Shown here: piece after piece, positions 9,586 to 18,476 of the stretch
Layout: every line of letters starts with the position of its first letter
Position numbering within the stretch: position 1 is the stretch's first letter
NCBI GenBank assembly: GCA_041648665.1
Contig: JBAZOP010000047.1
Location: 1 to 22,024 of the forward strand
Length of the DNA: 22,024 nt
Direction: 5' to 3'
Source: a bacterium
GTDB lineage: Bacteria > UBA10199 > 2-02-FULL-44-16 > JAAZCA01
The notes under the pieces: generated by a model
What the model was told of the DNA's origin: nothing
Database searches by the model: none
The model's input: the letters and a program-made list of their open reading frames with translations, nothing else
Program-made: the position numbers and the translations under genes

Positions 9586-11058
9586 ATGAGCATGATGTTC
9601 AACAATGGAATTTCATTCCGGACGCTCGGGCTTCCGGCGACTCCTGTGCAGGCCGCGGTGACCGCCAGGGTTCCGATGATAAGCCCCGGGGTATTGGGGA
9701 GGGTCGAGCAGGCAGATGTGAGGGCGCATGCCCCAAGGCTCGTCAATTATGGAAGTGGATATGCGCCAACGGCGAAGGGGCTGCGACAGATCGACGCGCG
9801 CGATGTCAACGCTTTTTCGAATCCATTCGCCAGGCATAATGTGCCCATCGGAGATGCCGCCTTCAGCGGTGCGGCAGTGACAATGCCGGCCTTGGATGCT
9901 GCAAACATCTATGCTGATCCAGATGCGCTGCATGTCCATCCCATGTTGGATCCGTCTATCGGCGCCGAAAGGATGATCGACCCAAAGGCGGGGCAAACAG
10001 AGGGCATGTGGGCGATGGATATTAGTACGATTCTAGGTGGCGGAGCAGCCTGCGGGTTACTCTTGGCATTGGTGGCAGGGATATCTGGTATGATGCGGAG
10101 AGTTCTTCCCGTCGACGAAGTGGATCAACTGATAGCTAAATTGAAAGAGGCCCCGGACGACGCTGTCCTCAAAGCCTTCAGGGAAACAACCAAAACAAGG
10201 CAGAACATAACTCTGTTCAAGCAGCTCTTGGAGAGGAAGTCATGGAAGACTGTCGACGAGGCCTTGAGGTATTCTTCAAGGCAGCACAATGATGACGCGC
10301 GAAACTCCTTGGTTGAGCTCGTAATCGGACAGATGGATGGGGCCCCGGACAGCACGATAGCTCAGGCCTTTATTACATCGAAAACGATAGAAAGCGGCGT
10401 CTCACTTTTTAACGGGTTATTGGAGCGAGGGAGCTGGGAGGAGACGGACAAGGCGCTGGCGCATGCGAGTGTCAATTGGAATGTAGAAGCCAAGGATCAC
10501 CTGGCGAAGAAAGTTCTGAAATGGCTGGGAGATGCCCCGGTCTCGACGCTCGGGCTTGCGGCCGTATGCAGCGATTCGGAGAGTGATACAGAGACCCTGT
10601 TTCGTGAGTTGACGAAGAAAGAGGCATGGCACGCCGTGGACAGCGTGCTGGATTATGCGAGGAGGAAGTGGAATGCTAACTCGAGGAATATGTTGGTCGG
10701 GGTAATTTTGGAAGGCGTGGAGGGTTTGCCCTCACTCACCATCGAGAAGGCTGCGTACACTTCGAGTTTCATCGAAACCACCGTCAAATTGTGTGAAGTC
10801 CTCTTGTCGAGGGGGGAAGCGGAGGCGCTCAAGCGGATCGCCGAATATGCTCACCAACATTGGAATGATCAGGCCCAGGCTGCGATCAGCCCCTTTGGCA
10901 TCAGGGCGTCGTTCGCCGCCGGTAGAGTTCAGCCTGTTTCTGCTGTAGCCCCCGTCAAAAAGCCGGGCCCGCCGTGTGAATTCTGCGGCGGACAGACATG
11001 GCAGGGAGAAGGTAAATGCGGCGGCTGTGGCGCTCCCGTGAAGCGGAAAGCTGTCTAA
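9586..11058 (+). CDS. Orphan protein: membrane segment, four 64-residue helical repeats, C-terminal zinc ribbon
   Basis: 490 residues, family not recognised. Residues 1-140 are Pro/Ala/Gly-rich and probably disordered. One hydrophobic helix follows (about 146-170, ILGGGAACGLLLALVAGISGMM). From about 185 to 434 there are four repeats with an exact 64-residue period: the AP/LP pair begins at 189, 253, 317 and 381; the LF/LC pair at 210, 274, 338 and 402; and HN or WN at 234, 298, 362 and 426. The pattern suggests an alpha-solenoid of HEAT or TPR type. The C-terminus has CEFC and CGGC pairs 10 residues apart, a small zinc ribbon. AAAGGAG lies 5 nt before ATG 9586; a GTG at 9580 overlaps that site and is rejected. 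The gene is alone between hairpins and a strong terminator. Base composition looks less GC-rich than its neighbours. Confidence 0.88.
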   Translation: MSMMFNNGISFRTLGLPATPVQAAVTARVPMISPGVLGRVEQADVRAHAPRLVNYGSGYAPTAKGLRQIDARDVNAFSNPFARHNVPIGDAAFSGAAVTMPALDAANIYADPDALHVHPMLDPSIGAERMIDPKAGQTEGMWAMDISTILGGGAACGLLLALVAGISGMMRRVLPVDEVDQLIAKLKEAPDDAVLKAFRETTKTRQNITLFKQLLERKSWKTVDEALRYSSRQHNDDARNSLVELVIGQMDGAPDSTIAQAFITSKTIESGVSLFNGLLERGSWEETDKALAHASVNWNVEAKDHLAKKVLKWLGDAPVSTLGLAAVCSDSESDTETLFRELTKKEAWHAVDSVLDYARRKWNANSRNMLVGVILEGVEGLPSLTIEKAAYTSSFIETTVKLCEVLLSRGEAEALKRIAEYAHQHWNDQAQAAISPFGIRASFAAGRVQPVSAVAPVKKPGPPCEFCGGQTWQGEGKCGGCGAPVKRKAV

Positions 11059-11138
11059 GTTCCGGAATCAAGGCTTCCGGTGCGCTGCGGATCTTAAGGC
11101 TTCTGAAAAGTAAATTGATCCAGAACTGACAAGACAAC

Positions 11139-11166
11139 AGGCCCCGCGACCGCGGGGCCTTTTTTT
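11139..11166 (+). terminator. Intrinsic terminator of the repeat-protein gene
   Basis: AGGCCCCGCG (11139-11148) and CGCGGGGCCT (11151-11160) form a perfect 10-bp GC-rich stem with a 2-nt spacer, followed by seven Ts (11160-11166). It lies about 80 nt after the stop and just before the convergent nucleotidyltransferase gene. Confidence 0.93.
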
Positions 11167-11167
11167 G

Positions 11168-12199
11168 TCACAGCAGGGCAACAACTGCAGCCGGCAGCAT
11201 CTTCCTTCCCTTTTCCAGGTATGATTTGAATTTACCTCCGATACGCGCAACGCTACGGAGTGCTGTGGCGAGCTCCGTAGGTCTCTCCTCGGCGAGTACG
11301 GCGATGAGCTCCGCTGCCTGTTCCAGATCCTTTTGCGTCTTGGCGGCCTCAGACGAGGGCCTGCGCGCGGCGATCGCGAGCTTGTGCACGGCAAAGCGGG
11401 CGGGGTTAGGCACTGTGACCGCTATACCCTTGCCCGGCCCGATCAGGACCGCGTCGATCGCATCCTTGATCAGGAAATCGAGAAAGGGCAGCGGTGTCGC
11501 GCCCGCGCCGCTTATGTTCGGGAGCTTCACGTTTCCGCGCGGCCTTCCCGCAAGCGGAGTGAGCAGATCTACCCTGAGCCCCTCAGCGGAGAGAAAGGAA
11601 GACGAAGGATATTTTGCGGAGAGTGCCGGGACCTCGTGAAAGTTGAGTCCGGTCTTTCGGAGGATGGCGAGAATATCCACCGACCTGGGGAGCGCAACTG
11701 AGATGGTCGGCTCGCTCACGATGTCTATGTCGTTCGTCCTGAGCGAGCTGCCTGCGAAGATTGCGCCCAAAAGACAGGAGTAGGCTGCAAAGGCTTGAGT
11801 GCCTATCAACACTCCGTGTTTGTGGGCGAGCCCTGCGTCCGAAAGCGCCGAGAGCGCCTGGGCCTCTCGGCGGTCGAGCGAGGGCAGGCCCCCTCGGCGG
11901 AGCATCGCCGCAAGTCTCTGCTCTTTCTTGACGAGTTCGCTGAGGGCTTTCTTCCTATCCAGCGCCTTGGCCCTGGCTGCCTCCACCTTTGTGTCGTTAT
12001 TTGGATTTGATGGCCCGAAGTAGACCTGTTTTGCGACCCCATCCTCGTAGCGCTGCATGTACCAGTAGGTGGCTCCCTTGACGCGCTTTCGGGCAAAGGT
12101 CCCCTCGGCGTGCATCCCGCGCTCCATTTCGACTCTCGCCAGCGCCGCCTCGCGGAATTCGGCGCAGAGCGTCCTCACCGCCAGATCCATTCTCTCCAT
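11168..12199 (-). CDS. GSU2403-type nucleotidyltransferase-fold protein
   Basis: 343 residues from the ATG at 12199. The central region resembles the nucleotidyltransferase-fold family named after Geobacter GSU2403: LIGTQAFAAY, then RTNDIDIV with the two metal-binding aspartates at about 157 and 159, and a third acidic site in LRVDLLTP. The N-terminal 80 residues contain a short beta-rich patch (YWYMQRYEDGVAKQVYFGP), followed by a basic helical linker. The substrate is unknown; relatives include antitoxin-like and RNA-modifying enzymes, but assigning either would be a guess. The frame is open to 12289, but a palindromic promoter overlaps that stretch, so translation begins at 12199 (leaderless) or at ATG 12190, which has GGAG close by. 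No partner gene is adjacent, so it appears to stand alone. Confidence 0.82.
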   Translation of the reverse strand: MERMDLAVRTLCAEFREAALARVEMERGMHAEGTFARKRVKGATYWYMQRYEDGVAKQVYFGPSNPNNDTKVEAARAKALDRKKALSELVKKEQRLAAMLRRGGLPSLDRREAQALSALSDAGLAHKHGVLIGTQAFAAYSCLLGAIFAGSSLRTNDIDIVSEPTISVALPRSVDILAILRKTGLNFHEVPALSAKYPSSSFLSAEGLRVDLLTPLAGRPRGNVKLPNISGAGATPLPFLDFLIKDAIDAVLIGPGKGIAVTVPNPARFAVHKLAIAARRPSSEAAKTQKDLEQAAELIAVLAEERPTELATALRSVARIGGKFKSYLEKGRKMLPAAVVALL

Positions 12200-12218
12200 G
12201 TTATACGTTATAACATGG
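12196..12218. promoter_or_regulatory. Palindromic operator at the nucleotidyltransferase start
   Basis: CCATGTTATA (12196-12205) and TATAACATGG (12209-12218) are perfect 10-bp arms with a 3-nt centre. The palindrome covers the start codon and the proposed -10 box, so a bound protein would block transcription. The binder is unknown. Confidence 0.6.
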
Positions 12219-12235
12219 ATTAATACAGATATCAA
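12207..12235 (-). promoter_or_regulatory. Sigma-70 type promoter for the nucleotidyltransferase gene
   Basis: Read on the minus strand, TTGATA (12235-12230) is followed after exactly 17 bp by TATAAC (12212-12207). Transcription should begin near 12200, at or next to the ATG, implying a leaderless or nearly leaderless message. Confidence 0.6.
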
Positions 12236-12303
12236 CGTATAACTGGAGCGACCGGAATAACGGGTTTGAGTTATTTTCGGAATTCGCATAGTAAAGGCGG
12301 CCT

Positions 12304-13576
<1,273 letters not shown>

Positions 13577-13587
<11 letters not shown>

Positions 13588-14410
13588 TTTCGATTGTCAT
13601 GTTTATATCCGCCGCAGGGGCGGAGTGGGTGATGGCGCCGACCGAGATGAAGTCCACGCCTGTCTCGGCATAGGCGCGCACGTTGGCGAGCGTCACGTTG
13701 CCCGAGACCTCGAGCTTCGCGCGGCCTGCCGCCAGCTTCACCGCCTCGCGCATCTGATGGACGGTCATGTTGTCCAGCATCACGATATCTGCTTTGCAAT
13801 CGAGCGCCTCTTTGACCTGGTCCAGCGTGCACGTCTCGATCTCGATCTTCTGGTCCGGTTTTCTTGCGTTGATCGCGAGCTTCACTGCGTTGCAGATCGA
13901 GCCTGCGGCCGCGATGTGATTGTTCTTGATGAGGAAGCGGTCGTAGAGTCCCATACGGTGGTTCTGGCACCCGCCCATCTTGGCCGCGTGCTTCTCGAGC
14001 TCGCGGTAGCCGGGCGCGGTCTTCCTGGTGTCGAGCACGATCGTGTTCGTTCCTGCGACTGCATCCGCGAACTTTCTCGCCAGGGTGGCGATTCCGCACA
14101 GGCGCATGAGAAAGTTGAGCGCGATTCGCTCTGCAGCGAGCAGCGAGTGAGCGCTCCCCTCAACCGTGGCGAGCACATCGCCCGTCTTGCAGAGGTCCCC
14201 GTCGGCTGCCCGCGTCTGCCACGTCACATTGGAGTCAATGGCCTCGAAGACGCGGCGCGCGGTGTCGAGCCCGGCGAGGACGAGCGTTTGCTTTGCGCTG
14301 ATGTATCCTGCGGCCTCGAGCGAGGCCGGCACTGTGGCCTGGGCCGTGATGTCGCCGCTTCCCACGTCCTCCTCGATGGCCATCTGTATGAGTTGGTCCA
14401 GTTTGTTCAT
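13577..14410 (-). CDS. nadC: Nicotinate-nucleotide diphosphorylase (carboxylating) NadC
   Basis: Converts quinolinate and PRPP to nicotinate mononucleotide, the step after NadA in de novo NAD synthesis. 277 residues. Characteristic segments: EEDVGSGDIT at the N-terminus; ERIALNFLMRLCGIAT; LDTRKTAPGYRELEK; NHRMGLYDRFLIKNNH; and ISVGAITHSAPAADIN at the C-terminus. The usual GGG before NHR reads MGGCQ here and LIK(D/E)NH reads LIKNNH, small departures from the textbook form that do not remove the Arg, Lys or His residues. It starts 3 nt after the valS stop, so the two genes are surely co-transcribed; the ribosome site is weak (GGGAT), which fits translational coupling. Its end overlaps the malic enzyme gene by 11 bp. 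Confidence 0.96.
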
Positions 14411-14413
14411 AGA

Positions 14414-17098
14414 TTATCCCAATGCAGCGAGGGCCTTTCTCAATTTCTCGAGGCGGGCCTCTGCTTCTTGCTTCTTGGCGCGCTCGCGATCCACGATCTC
14501 TGAGGGCGCCCTGGCTGTGAACGACTCGTTGCCGAGTTTTCGATCCACCGCTTCAATCTCGGACTCGGCGCGCGCGATCTCCTTTGAGAGTCTGGCGCGC
14601 TCGGCTTCGATGTCGATCAGACCCGCGTACGGGATGTAGGTTGTCTGGCTCTGTGTGACGCCGGTCGCCGCCTTCTTGGTCTCCTCGGGCTCATGGCCTG
14701 CGCTCACCGAGACGAGCCGATCCACGCGCGCCAGGTGTTCCACGTATCGCGGCGCCTCTTCGGAGAGCTTTGCCATGTGCTTGTCGTGGAAAGCTGCTAT
14801 CGCAACGGGTATGCGCTTCTTAGGGTCCACGTTGCTCTCGCCTCGGATGTTGCGGATCGCCTCCACAGGCTCCATGATCGCGGCGCTGAACGCATCCGCC
14901 TCGTCTTCGAAGCGAGGTTTTTCGGCCTTCGGATAATGCGATGTGATCAGCATCTCCTCTTCGGGCATGAGATGCCCCCATATTTCCTCGGTGATGAAGG
15001 GGAGGAAGGGGTGCGCGAGTTTTAGGATGTCCGTGAGCACGCGCCTCAGCGTGTGCTGCGTGGCTGCTCTGGCTTCGGGGTTGTCCTTGTCGTTCAGGTG
15101 CAGCTTCGCAGCCTCCACGTACCAGTCGCAGAACTCGTTCCACACGAATTGATACAGGGTCTGAGCCGCCACGCTGAATTTGAAGTCGTCCAGCGCCTCG
15201 CGCATGTTGAGCGTGACGTGAGAGAGGCGGTTCAATATCCAGCGGTCCGCGAGGTTGAGGAGTTTGTCGGCCGGCGCTTTGTCCGGAATGTCCTCCAGGT
15301 TCATCATCGCGAAGCGAGCCGCGTTCCAGAGTTTGTTGCAGAAGTTGCGGCCCATCTCGAACTTGGATTCGCTGAGCTTTAAGTCCTGGCCTTCGGTGGA
15401 TAGCACCATGAGCGAGTATCTCATCGCGTCGGCGCCGTACTTGTCGATAACGTCGATCGGGTCTATTCCGTTGCCGAGCGACTTCGACATCTTGCGGCCC
15501 TGCTCGTCGAGTATCGTTCCGTGGATGTAGACGTCCGAGAAGGGGACGTCTCCCATCATCTTGAGCCCCATCATCACCATGCGCGCGACCCAGAAGTAGA
15601 TGATGCCGCGGTCGGTGACGAGGGTGGCGGTCGGGTAATATGAGGCGAGCGGTGCCGTCTCTTCGGGCCAGCCGAGCGTGGAGAAGGGCCAGAGTGCAGA
15701 GGAGAACCACGTGTCGAGCACGTCTTCGTCCTGTACGAGGTTTGTGCCGCCGCAATGGGGACACTTGGTCGGCGTGTCGCGCGCCACTATCGGAGGACAA
15801 TTCGTCCTCTGGTTGCCGTCGGACGGATTGGTGCAGTACCACACCGGTATCCGATGTCCCCACCAGATCTGGCGGGAGATGCACCAGTCGCGCGCGTTTT
15901 CGAGCCACTGTAGGTAGAAGGATTCCCAGCGGTCGGGGTGAAAGTGAATCTTTTTCTCCGTGTTTTCTTGAATTTTGATTGCGTCGCCTGCCAGTCCCCT
16001 CATCCTCACGAACCACTGGTCAGAGAGCCACGGCTCGATCGTCGTATGGCATCGGTAGCAGTGGCCCACTGCATGCAAGTGGTCCTCGATTTTATCGATC
16101 AGCCCCTGACTCTCCAGCTCCTGCACGAGCACGTCCCTGCAATCGTCGCGCGTAAGACCCCGGTATTTTTCGGGCGCCTCGTCGCTCATGGTCGCGTCTT
16201 CGTTCATCACGTTGATGCGCGGGAGATTGTGCCGCTCGCCTATCATGAAGTCGTTGGGATCGTGAGCAGGAGTCACCTTTACCGCGCCGGTGCCGAATGA
16301 GGAATCCACGAAGTCGTCCGCCACGATCGGAATCCTGCGCCCGGTCTCGGGCAGGTGCACGAGCTTTCCTATCAAGTGCGTGTAGCGCTCGTCCTTCGGG
16401 TTCACCGCCACGGCGGTGTCGCCGAGCATGGTCTCCGGACGCGTCGTTGCGACGGTCACGTGGCCCGCGCCCTCGACCATGGGGTATTTGATGTGCCAGA
16501 GGCTTCCTTTTTCGTCCTTGTGATCCACCTCGTCGTCGGCGAGCGCGGTGCGGCAGCGCGGGCACCAGTTCACTATGTATTTGCCGCGATAGATCAGCCC
16601 CTCGTCGTAGAGACGCACAAAGCACTCGCGGACCGCGCGCGTGAGTCCCTCGTCGAGCGTGAATCGAGTGCGTTCCCAGTCGCAGGATGCGCCGAGCGCG
16701 CGCAGCTGCGTGAGAATCCTGTCGCCGTACTGCTCGCGCCACTTCCAGATGCGTTCGATCAGCGCCTCGCGGCCGATCTGCTGGCGGCGCTTGCCCTCGG
16801 ACTTGAGGAGCTCGCGCTCGACCACGTTTTGCGTGGCGATGCCCGCGTGGTCGGTCCCCGGTTGCCAGAGCGCCGCGAAGCCGTCCATGCGCTTGTAGCG
16901 GATGAGCACGTCCTGCAATGTGTTGTTGAGCCCGTGCCCCATGTGGAGCGCGCCCGTCACGTTGGGCGGCGGGATGACGATGCAGTAGGGCTTGGCCTTC
17001 GGCGAATCCGGCGCGTGGAAGGCGCCCGATCGTTCCCACGCCTCGTACCAACGCGCCTCCACCTCTTTGTGCTCGTATGCTTTTGGCAGTTCCTTCAA
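14414..17098 (-). CDS. valS: Valyl-tRNA synthetase, TTG start
   Basis: Charges tRNA(Val) with valine. 894 residues, normal for the family. Class I signatures: PPNVTGALHMGHGLN with the HIGH-type HMGH near residue 50, GTDHAGIATQ, and KMSKS in GRKMSKSLGNG at about 523. The editing domain lies between. A CPHCGG zinc-like pair occurs in the insert. The C-terminus is a coiled coil (about 830-894) with the usual Lys/Arg/Glu pattern that contacts tRNA. The start codon is TTG: GGAGAGGG ends 2 nt before it, and residues MKELPKAYEHKEVEARWYE match the family N-terminus, while the next in-frame ATG would remove the HMGH region. nadC follows 3 nt downstream. No T-box or attenuator is evident upstream. Confidence 0.97.
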   Translation of the reverse strand: MKELPKAYEHKEVEARWYEAWERSGAFHAPDSPKAKPYCIVIPPPNVTGALHMGHGLNNTLQDVLIRYKRMDGFAALWQPGTDHAGIATQNVVERELLKSEGKRRQQIGREALIERIWKWREQYGDRILTQLRALGASCDWERTRFTLDEGLTRAVRECFVRLYDEGLIYRGKYIVNWCPRCRTALADDEVDHKDEKGSLWHIKYPMVEGAGHVTVATTRPETMLGDTAVAVNPKDERYTHLIGKLVHLPETGRRIPIVADDFVDSSFGTGAVKVTPAHDPNDFMIGERHNLPRINVMNEDATMSDEAPEKYRGLTRDDCRDVLVQELESQGLIDKIEDHLHAVGHCYRCHTTIEPWLSDQWFVRMRGLAGDAIKIQENTEKKIHFHPDRWESFYLQWLENARDWCISRQIWWGHRIPVWYCTNPSDGNQRTNCPPIVARDTPTKCPHCGGTNLVQDEDVLDTWFSSALWPFSTLGWPEETAPLASYYPTATLVTDRGIIYFWVARMVMMGLKMMGDVPFSDVYIHGTILDEQGRKMSKSLGNGIDPIDVIDKYGADAMRYSLMVLSTEGQDLKLSESKFEMGRNFCNKLWNAARFAMMNLEDIPDKAPADKLLNLADRWILNRLSHVTLNMREALDDFKFSVAAQTLYQFVWNEFCDWYVEAAKLHLNDKDNPEARAATQHTLRRVLTDILKLAHPFLPFITEEIWGHLMPEEEMLITSHYPKAEKPRFEDEADAFSAAIMEPVEAIRNIRGESNVDPKKRIPVAIAAFHDKHMAKLSEEAPRYVEHLARVDRLVSVSAGHEPEETKKAATGVTQSQTTYIPYAGLIDIEAERARLSKEIARAESEIEAVDRKLGNESFTARAPSEIVDRERAKKQEAEARLEKLRKALAALG

Positions 17099-17197
17099 AA
17101 CCCTCTCCGATCGATGATTTCTAAGGAGGCAGAATATCTAGGGAATTCAGGCGAAGGTGTCAACAAGCTTCAGTTGTGGGGGTGCCCCGCATTTGTA

Positions 17198-17365
17198 GAC
17201 GGAACGGGTCGGCGCACTCTTCTCGCTTTCGCTCGTCGCCTCATGCGCCGGCTCCTCGCGGGCTTTCGTCGGCCGGTATATTATAGGGCTATTGAACCCG
17301 GCCTCCCTGCCTACCGGCAGGCAGGCTCGATGCCCGCTGCGAAGAGTACCCCGACCCGTTCCGTC
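17198..17365. repeat. 168-bp element with perfect 15-bp terminal inverted repeats (MITE-like)
   Basis: The gap upstream of valS (17099-17400) holds no gene. GACGGAACGGGTCGG (17198-17212) and CCGACCCGTTCCGTC (17351-17365) are perfect inverted ends. Inside lie nested inverted repeats: GGCCGG (17271-17276) with CCGGCC (17298-17303), and CCTGCC (17306-17311) with GGCAGG (17316-17321). Next to the ends, CTCTTCTCGC and GCGAAGAG are also nearly complementary. No open frame or clear target duplication is seen. It could be a small non-autonomous mobile element or a structured RNA. Its right edge continues as AAATCGGCA, shared with the hairpin at 9373-9421. Confidence 0.65.
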
Positions 17366-17400
17366 AAATCGGCATTCTTTACGCCTGCAACTCTTTACTA

Positions 17401-17658
17401 TTATCTATAGGCTTCTTTTCTATGGGCTATGCGGATGATCTCAATCTGGACGACGCTTTTGCGGACGAAGTAGACAATGCGGTAATCGCCGACTCTGAAT
17501 GAACGGTAGTCGGAAAGCTCGGCCTTGAGTTGCTTTCCAAGAAACGGGTTGTCGGTGAGCTTTGCGATTGCGTGAGCCATGCGCGGCCGCACAAATTTCG
17601 GCAGGGCCATGAACTGGCTCTCCGCAAGGGGTGTAAAGACTATCTTGTATCTAGCCAC
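17401..17658 (-). CDS. RelE/ParE-superfamily toxin
   Basis: 85 residues from a GTG at 17658 (VARYKIVFTPLAESQFMALP), preceded by GGAGAAG at good spacing. The fold signature is clear: a short helix pair, then the strands FRVGDYRIVYFV and QIEIIRIAHRKEAY. The basic and aromatic residues in these strands match the RelE branch, which cleaves mRNA at the ribosome, but cleavage has not been shown and ParE-like gyrase poisoning cannot be excluded from sequence. The GTG overlaps the antitoxin's stop by 8 bp, so translation is probably coupled. The frame extends upstream to 17703, but that part lies inside the antitoxin gene. Confidence 0.88.
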   Translation of the reverse strand: MARYKIVFTPLAESQFMALPKFVRPRMAHAIAKLTDNPFLGKQLKAELSDYRSFRVGDYRIVYFVRKSVVQIEIIRIAHRKEAYR

Positions 17659-17917
17659 GAATCTTCTCCAAGACCTTTTCAAATGGGATGCCCTTGCCTG
17701 CATCGAGATCCTGACGTGCCTTTCTTATCTCTTCCATCGCTTCCTTATCGCTCATGATCTCCATCGTCTCGATCCAGCCCTCGTAGTCGTCCACTGACAT
17801 GAGCACAGCCCTGGGCTCCCCGTTTCTGGTTATGAGGTAGCGCTCGAAGCTCTCGTCCGAGTCACGTATCAATTCGAGGAGCCTCTTCTTTGCATCGGTT
17901 GCGGTTATGGATTTCAT
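17651..17917 (-). CDS. Phd/YefM-family antitoxin
   Basis: 88 residues from ATG 17917 (MKSITATDAKKRLLELIRDS). The N-terminal Phd fold is seen in the TDAKKRLLELI helix and YLITRNGEPRAVLMSVDDYEGW, the usual DNA-binding and dimer part. The acidic and helical C-terminus (about 55-88) would wrap the toxin. The family binds its own promoter, with the toxin as co-repressor. Upstream ATGs at 17956 and 17986 are in frame, but they coincide with the promoter boxes, so 17917 is preferred; GGGG about 6 nt before it is a modest ribosome site. Its stop overlaps the toxin GTG. Confidence 0.88.
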   Translation of the reverse strand: MKSITATDAKKRLLELIRDSDESFERYLITRNGEPRAVLMSVDDYEGWIETMEIMSDKEAMEEIRKARQDLDAGKGIPFEKVLEKIRG

Positions 17918-17957
17918 GGTCGCCCCCTGATCTTTATTCTCACCATCTCTAGTCATA

Positions 17958-17986
17958 ATTATAACCATTTCTGGAAGAGGGGTCAA
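17958..17986 (-). promoter_or_regulatory. Strong sigma-70 promoter of the Phd/RelE module
   Basis: On the minus strand TTGACC (17986-17981) and a perfect TATAAT (17963-17958) are separated by exactly 17 bp. Transcription should begin near 17951, leaving a leader of about 34 nt. The self-complementary ATAATTAT at the -10 box is a possible operator core. Confidence 0.8.
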
Positions 17987-18032
17987 TGCTGCTCAGATAT
18001 CTTTGTAACCCACCGTAATCCCATCACACTAA

Positions 18033-18113
18033 AGCGGGAATCCCTTGAGAAGAGCTGGATCCCCGATTAAGGCACTCGGGGATGACGTCGTGTTGAGGAA
18101 TTCGGGGATGACA
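18033..18113. repeat. REP-like palindromic repeat cluster
   Basis: ATCCCCGA (18059-18066) and TCGGGGAT (18076-18083) form an 8-bp inverted repeat. TCGGGGATGAC recurs 26 bp later (18102-18112), and GCGGGAATCCC (18034-18044) is a degenerate further part. Such ggatccccg / cggggatgac modules are common dispersed intergenic repeats in bacterial genomes. The 163-bp gap between hepT and the Phd gene holds no gene. Confidence 0.6.
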
Positions 18114-18149
18114 GAGGGATACGATGAGCGCGATGGGTAGGAACATCCA

Positions 18150-18476
18150 TCAGATTTTTGTCTTTAGATACGCCTTGAGTTTCGGAAGTTCGCTCTTCAC
18201 CGTCTTCCAGACGATCGCAAGGTCAACGCCTAGGTAGTCGTGGATCAGGCGGTTGCGCATGCCCACGATCGCCTTCCATGGGATTGGGGAGTCCTGGACC
18301 GCATTCGATGGGATTCTGCCCGCTGCCTCGCCGATGATTTCCAGCTGCCGGATGACCGCATCCTGTGTCTTGGCGTCTCGAATGAATGCTGGCTCCTTCA
18401 TGCGGCCGACGTATGACTCGATCCGGCCGATCGAGTCCAGCATGTGGAGAAAAAAGGGTTCAGGCCGCTTCTTCAT
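18150..18476 (-). CDS. hepT: HepT-like toxin (DUF86 family)
   Basis: 108 residues, an all-helical HEPN-type protein. The RNase motif R-x4-H-x-Y is intact as Arg74, His79 and Tyr81 in RNRLIHDY, followed by LGVD. In studied MntA-HepT pairs HepT is an RNase and MntA neutralises it by adding AMP residues to the tyrosine of this motif; the same is expected here but is inference. The ATG lies inside the end of the upstream mntA gene (17-bp overlap), with GAGGTG as the ribosome site, so the two are translationally coupled. Confidence 0.9.
   Translation of the reverse strand: MKKRPEPFFLHMLDSIGRIESYVGRMKEPAFIRDAKTQDAVIRQLEIIGEAAGRIPSNAVQDSPIPWKAIVGMRNRLIHDYLGVDLAIVWKTVKSELPKLKAYLKTKI

Noticed and set aside
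12252..12280. Imperfect hairpin before the malic enzyme gene as riboswitch or attenuator
   Set aside because: Only about 6 firm base pairs plus wobbles, with no conserved riboswitch core visible.
17306..17321. CCTGCC/GGCAGG hairpin as a terminator
   Set aside because: No T-run follows on either strand and it is nested within the larger inverted-repeat element.
16355..17410. 351-codon plus-strand frame antisense to valS
   Set aside because: Antisense to a well-supported valS, no motifs, and it runs into the repeat element; a shadow frame.
17659..17703. N-terminal extension of the RelE-like toxin from ATG 17703
   Set aside because: The extra 15 residues lie inside the antitoxin gene, and GGAGAAG precedes the GTG at 17658.
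18033..18113. CRISPR array
   Set aside because: Only two or three short degenerate copies without regular spacers; a palindromic REP-like arrangement fits better.
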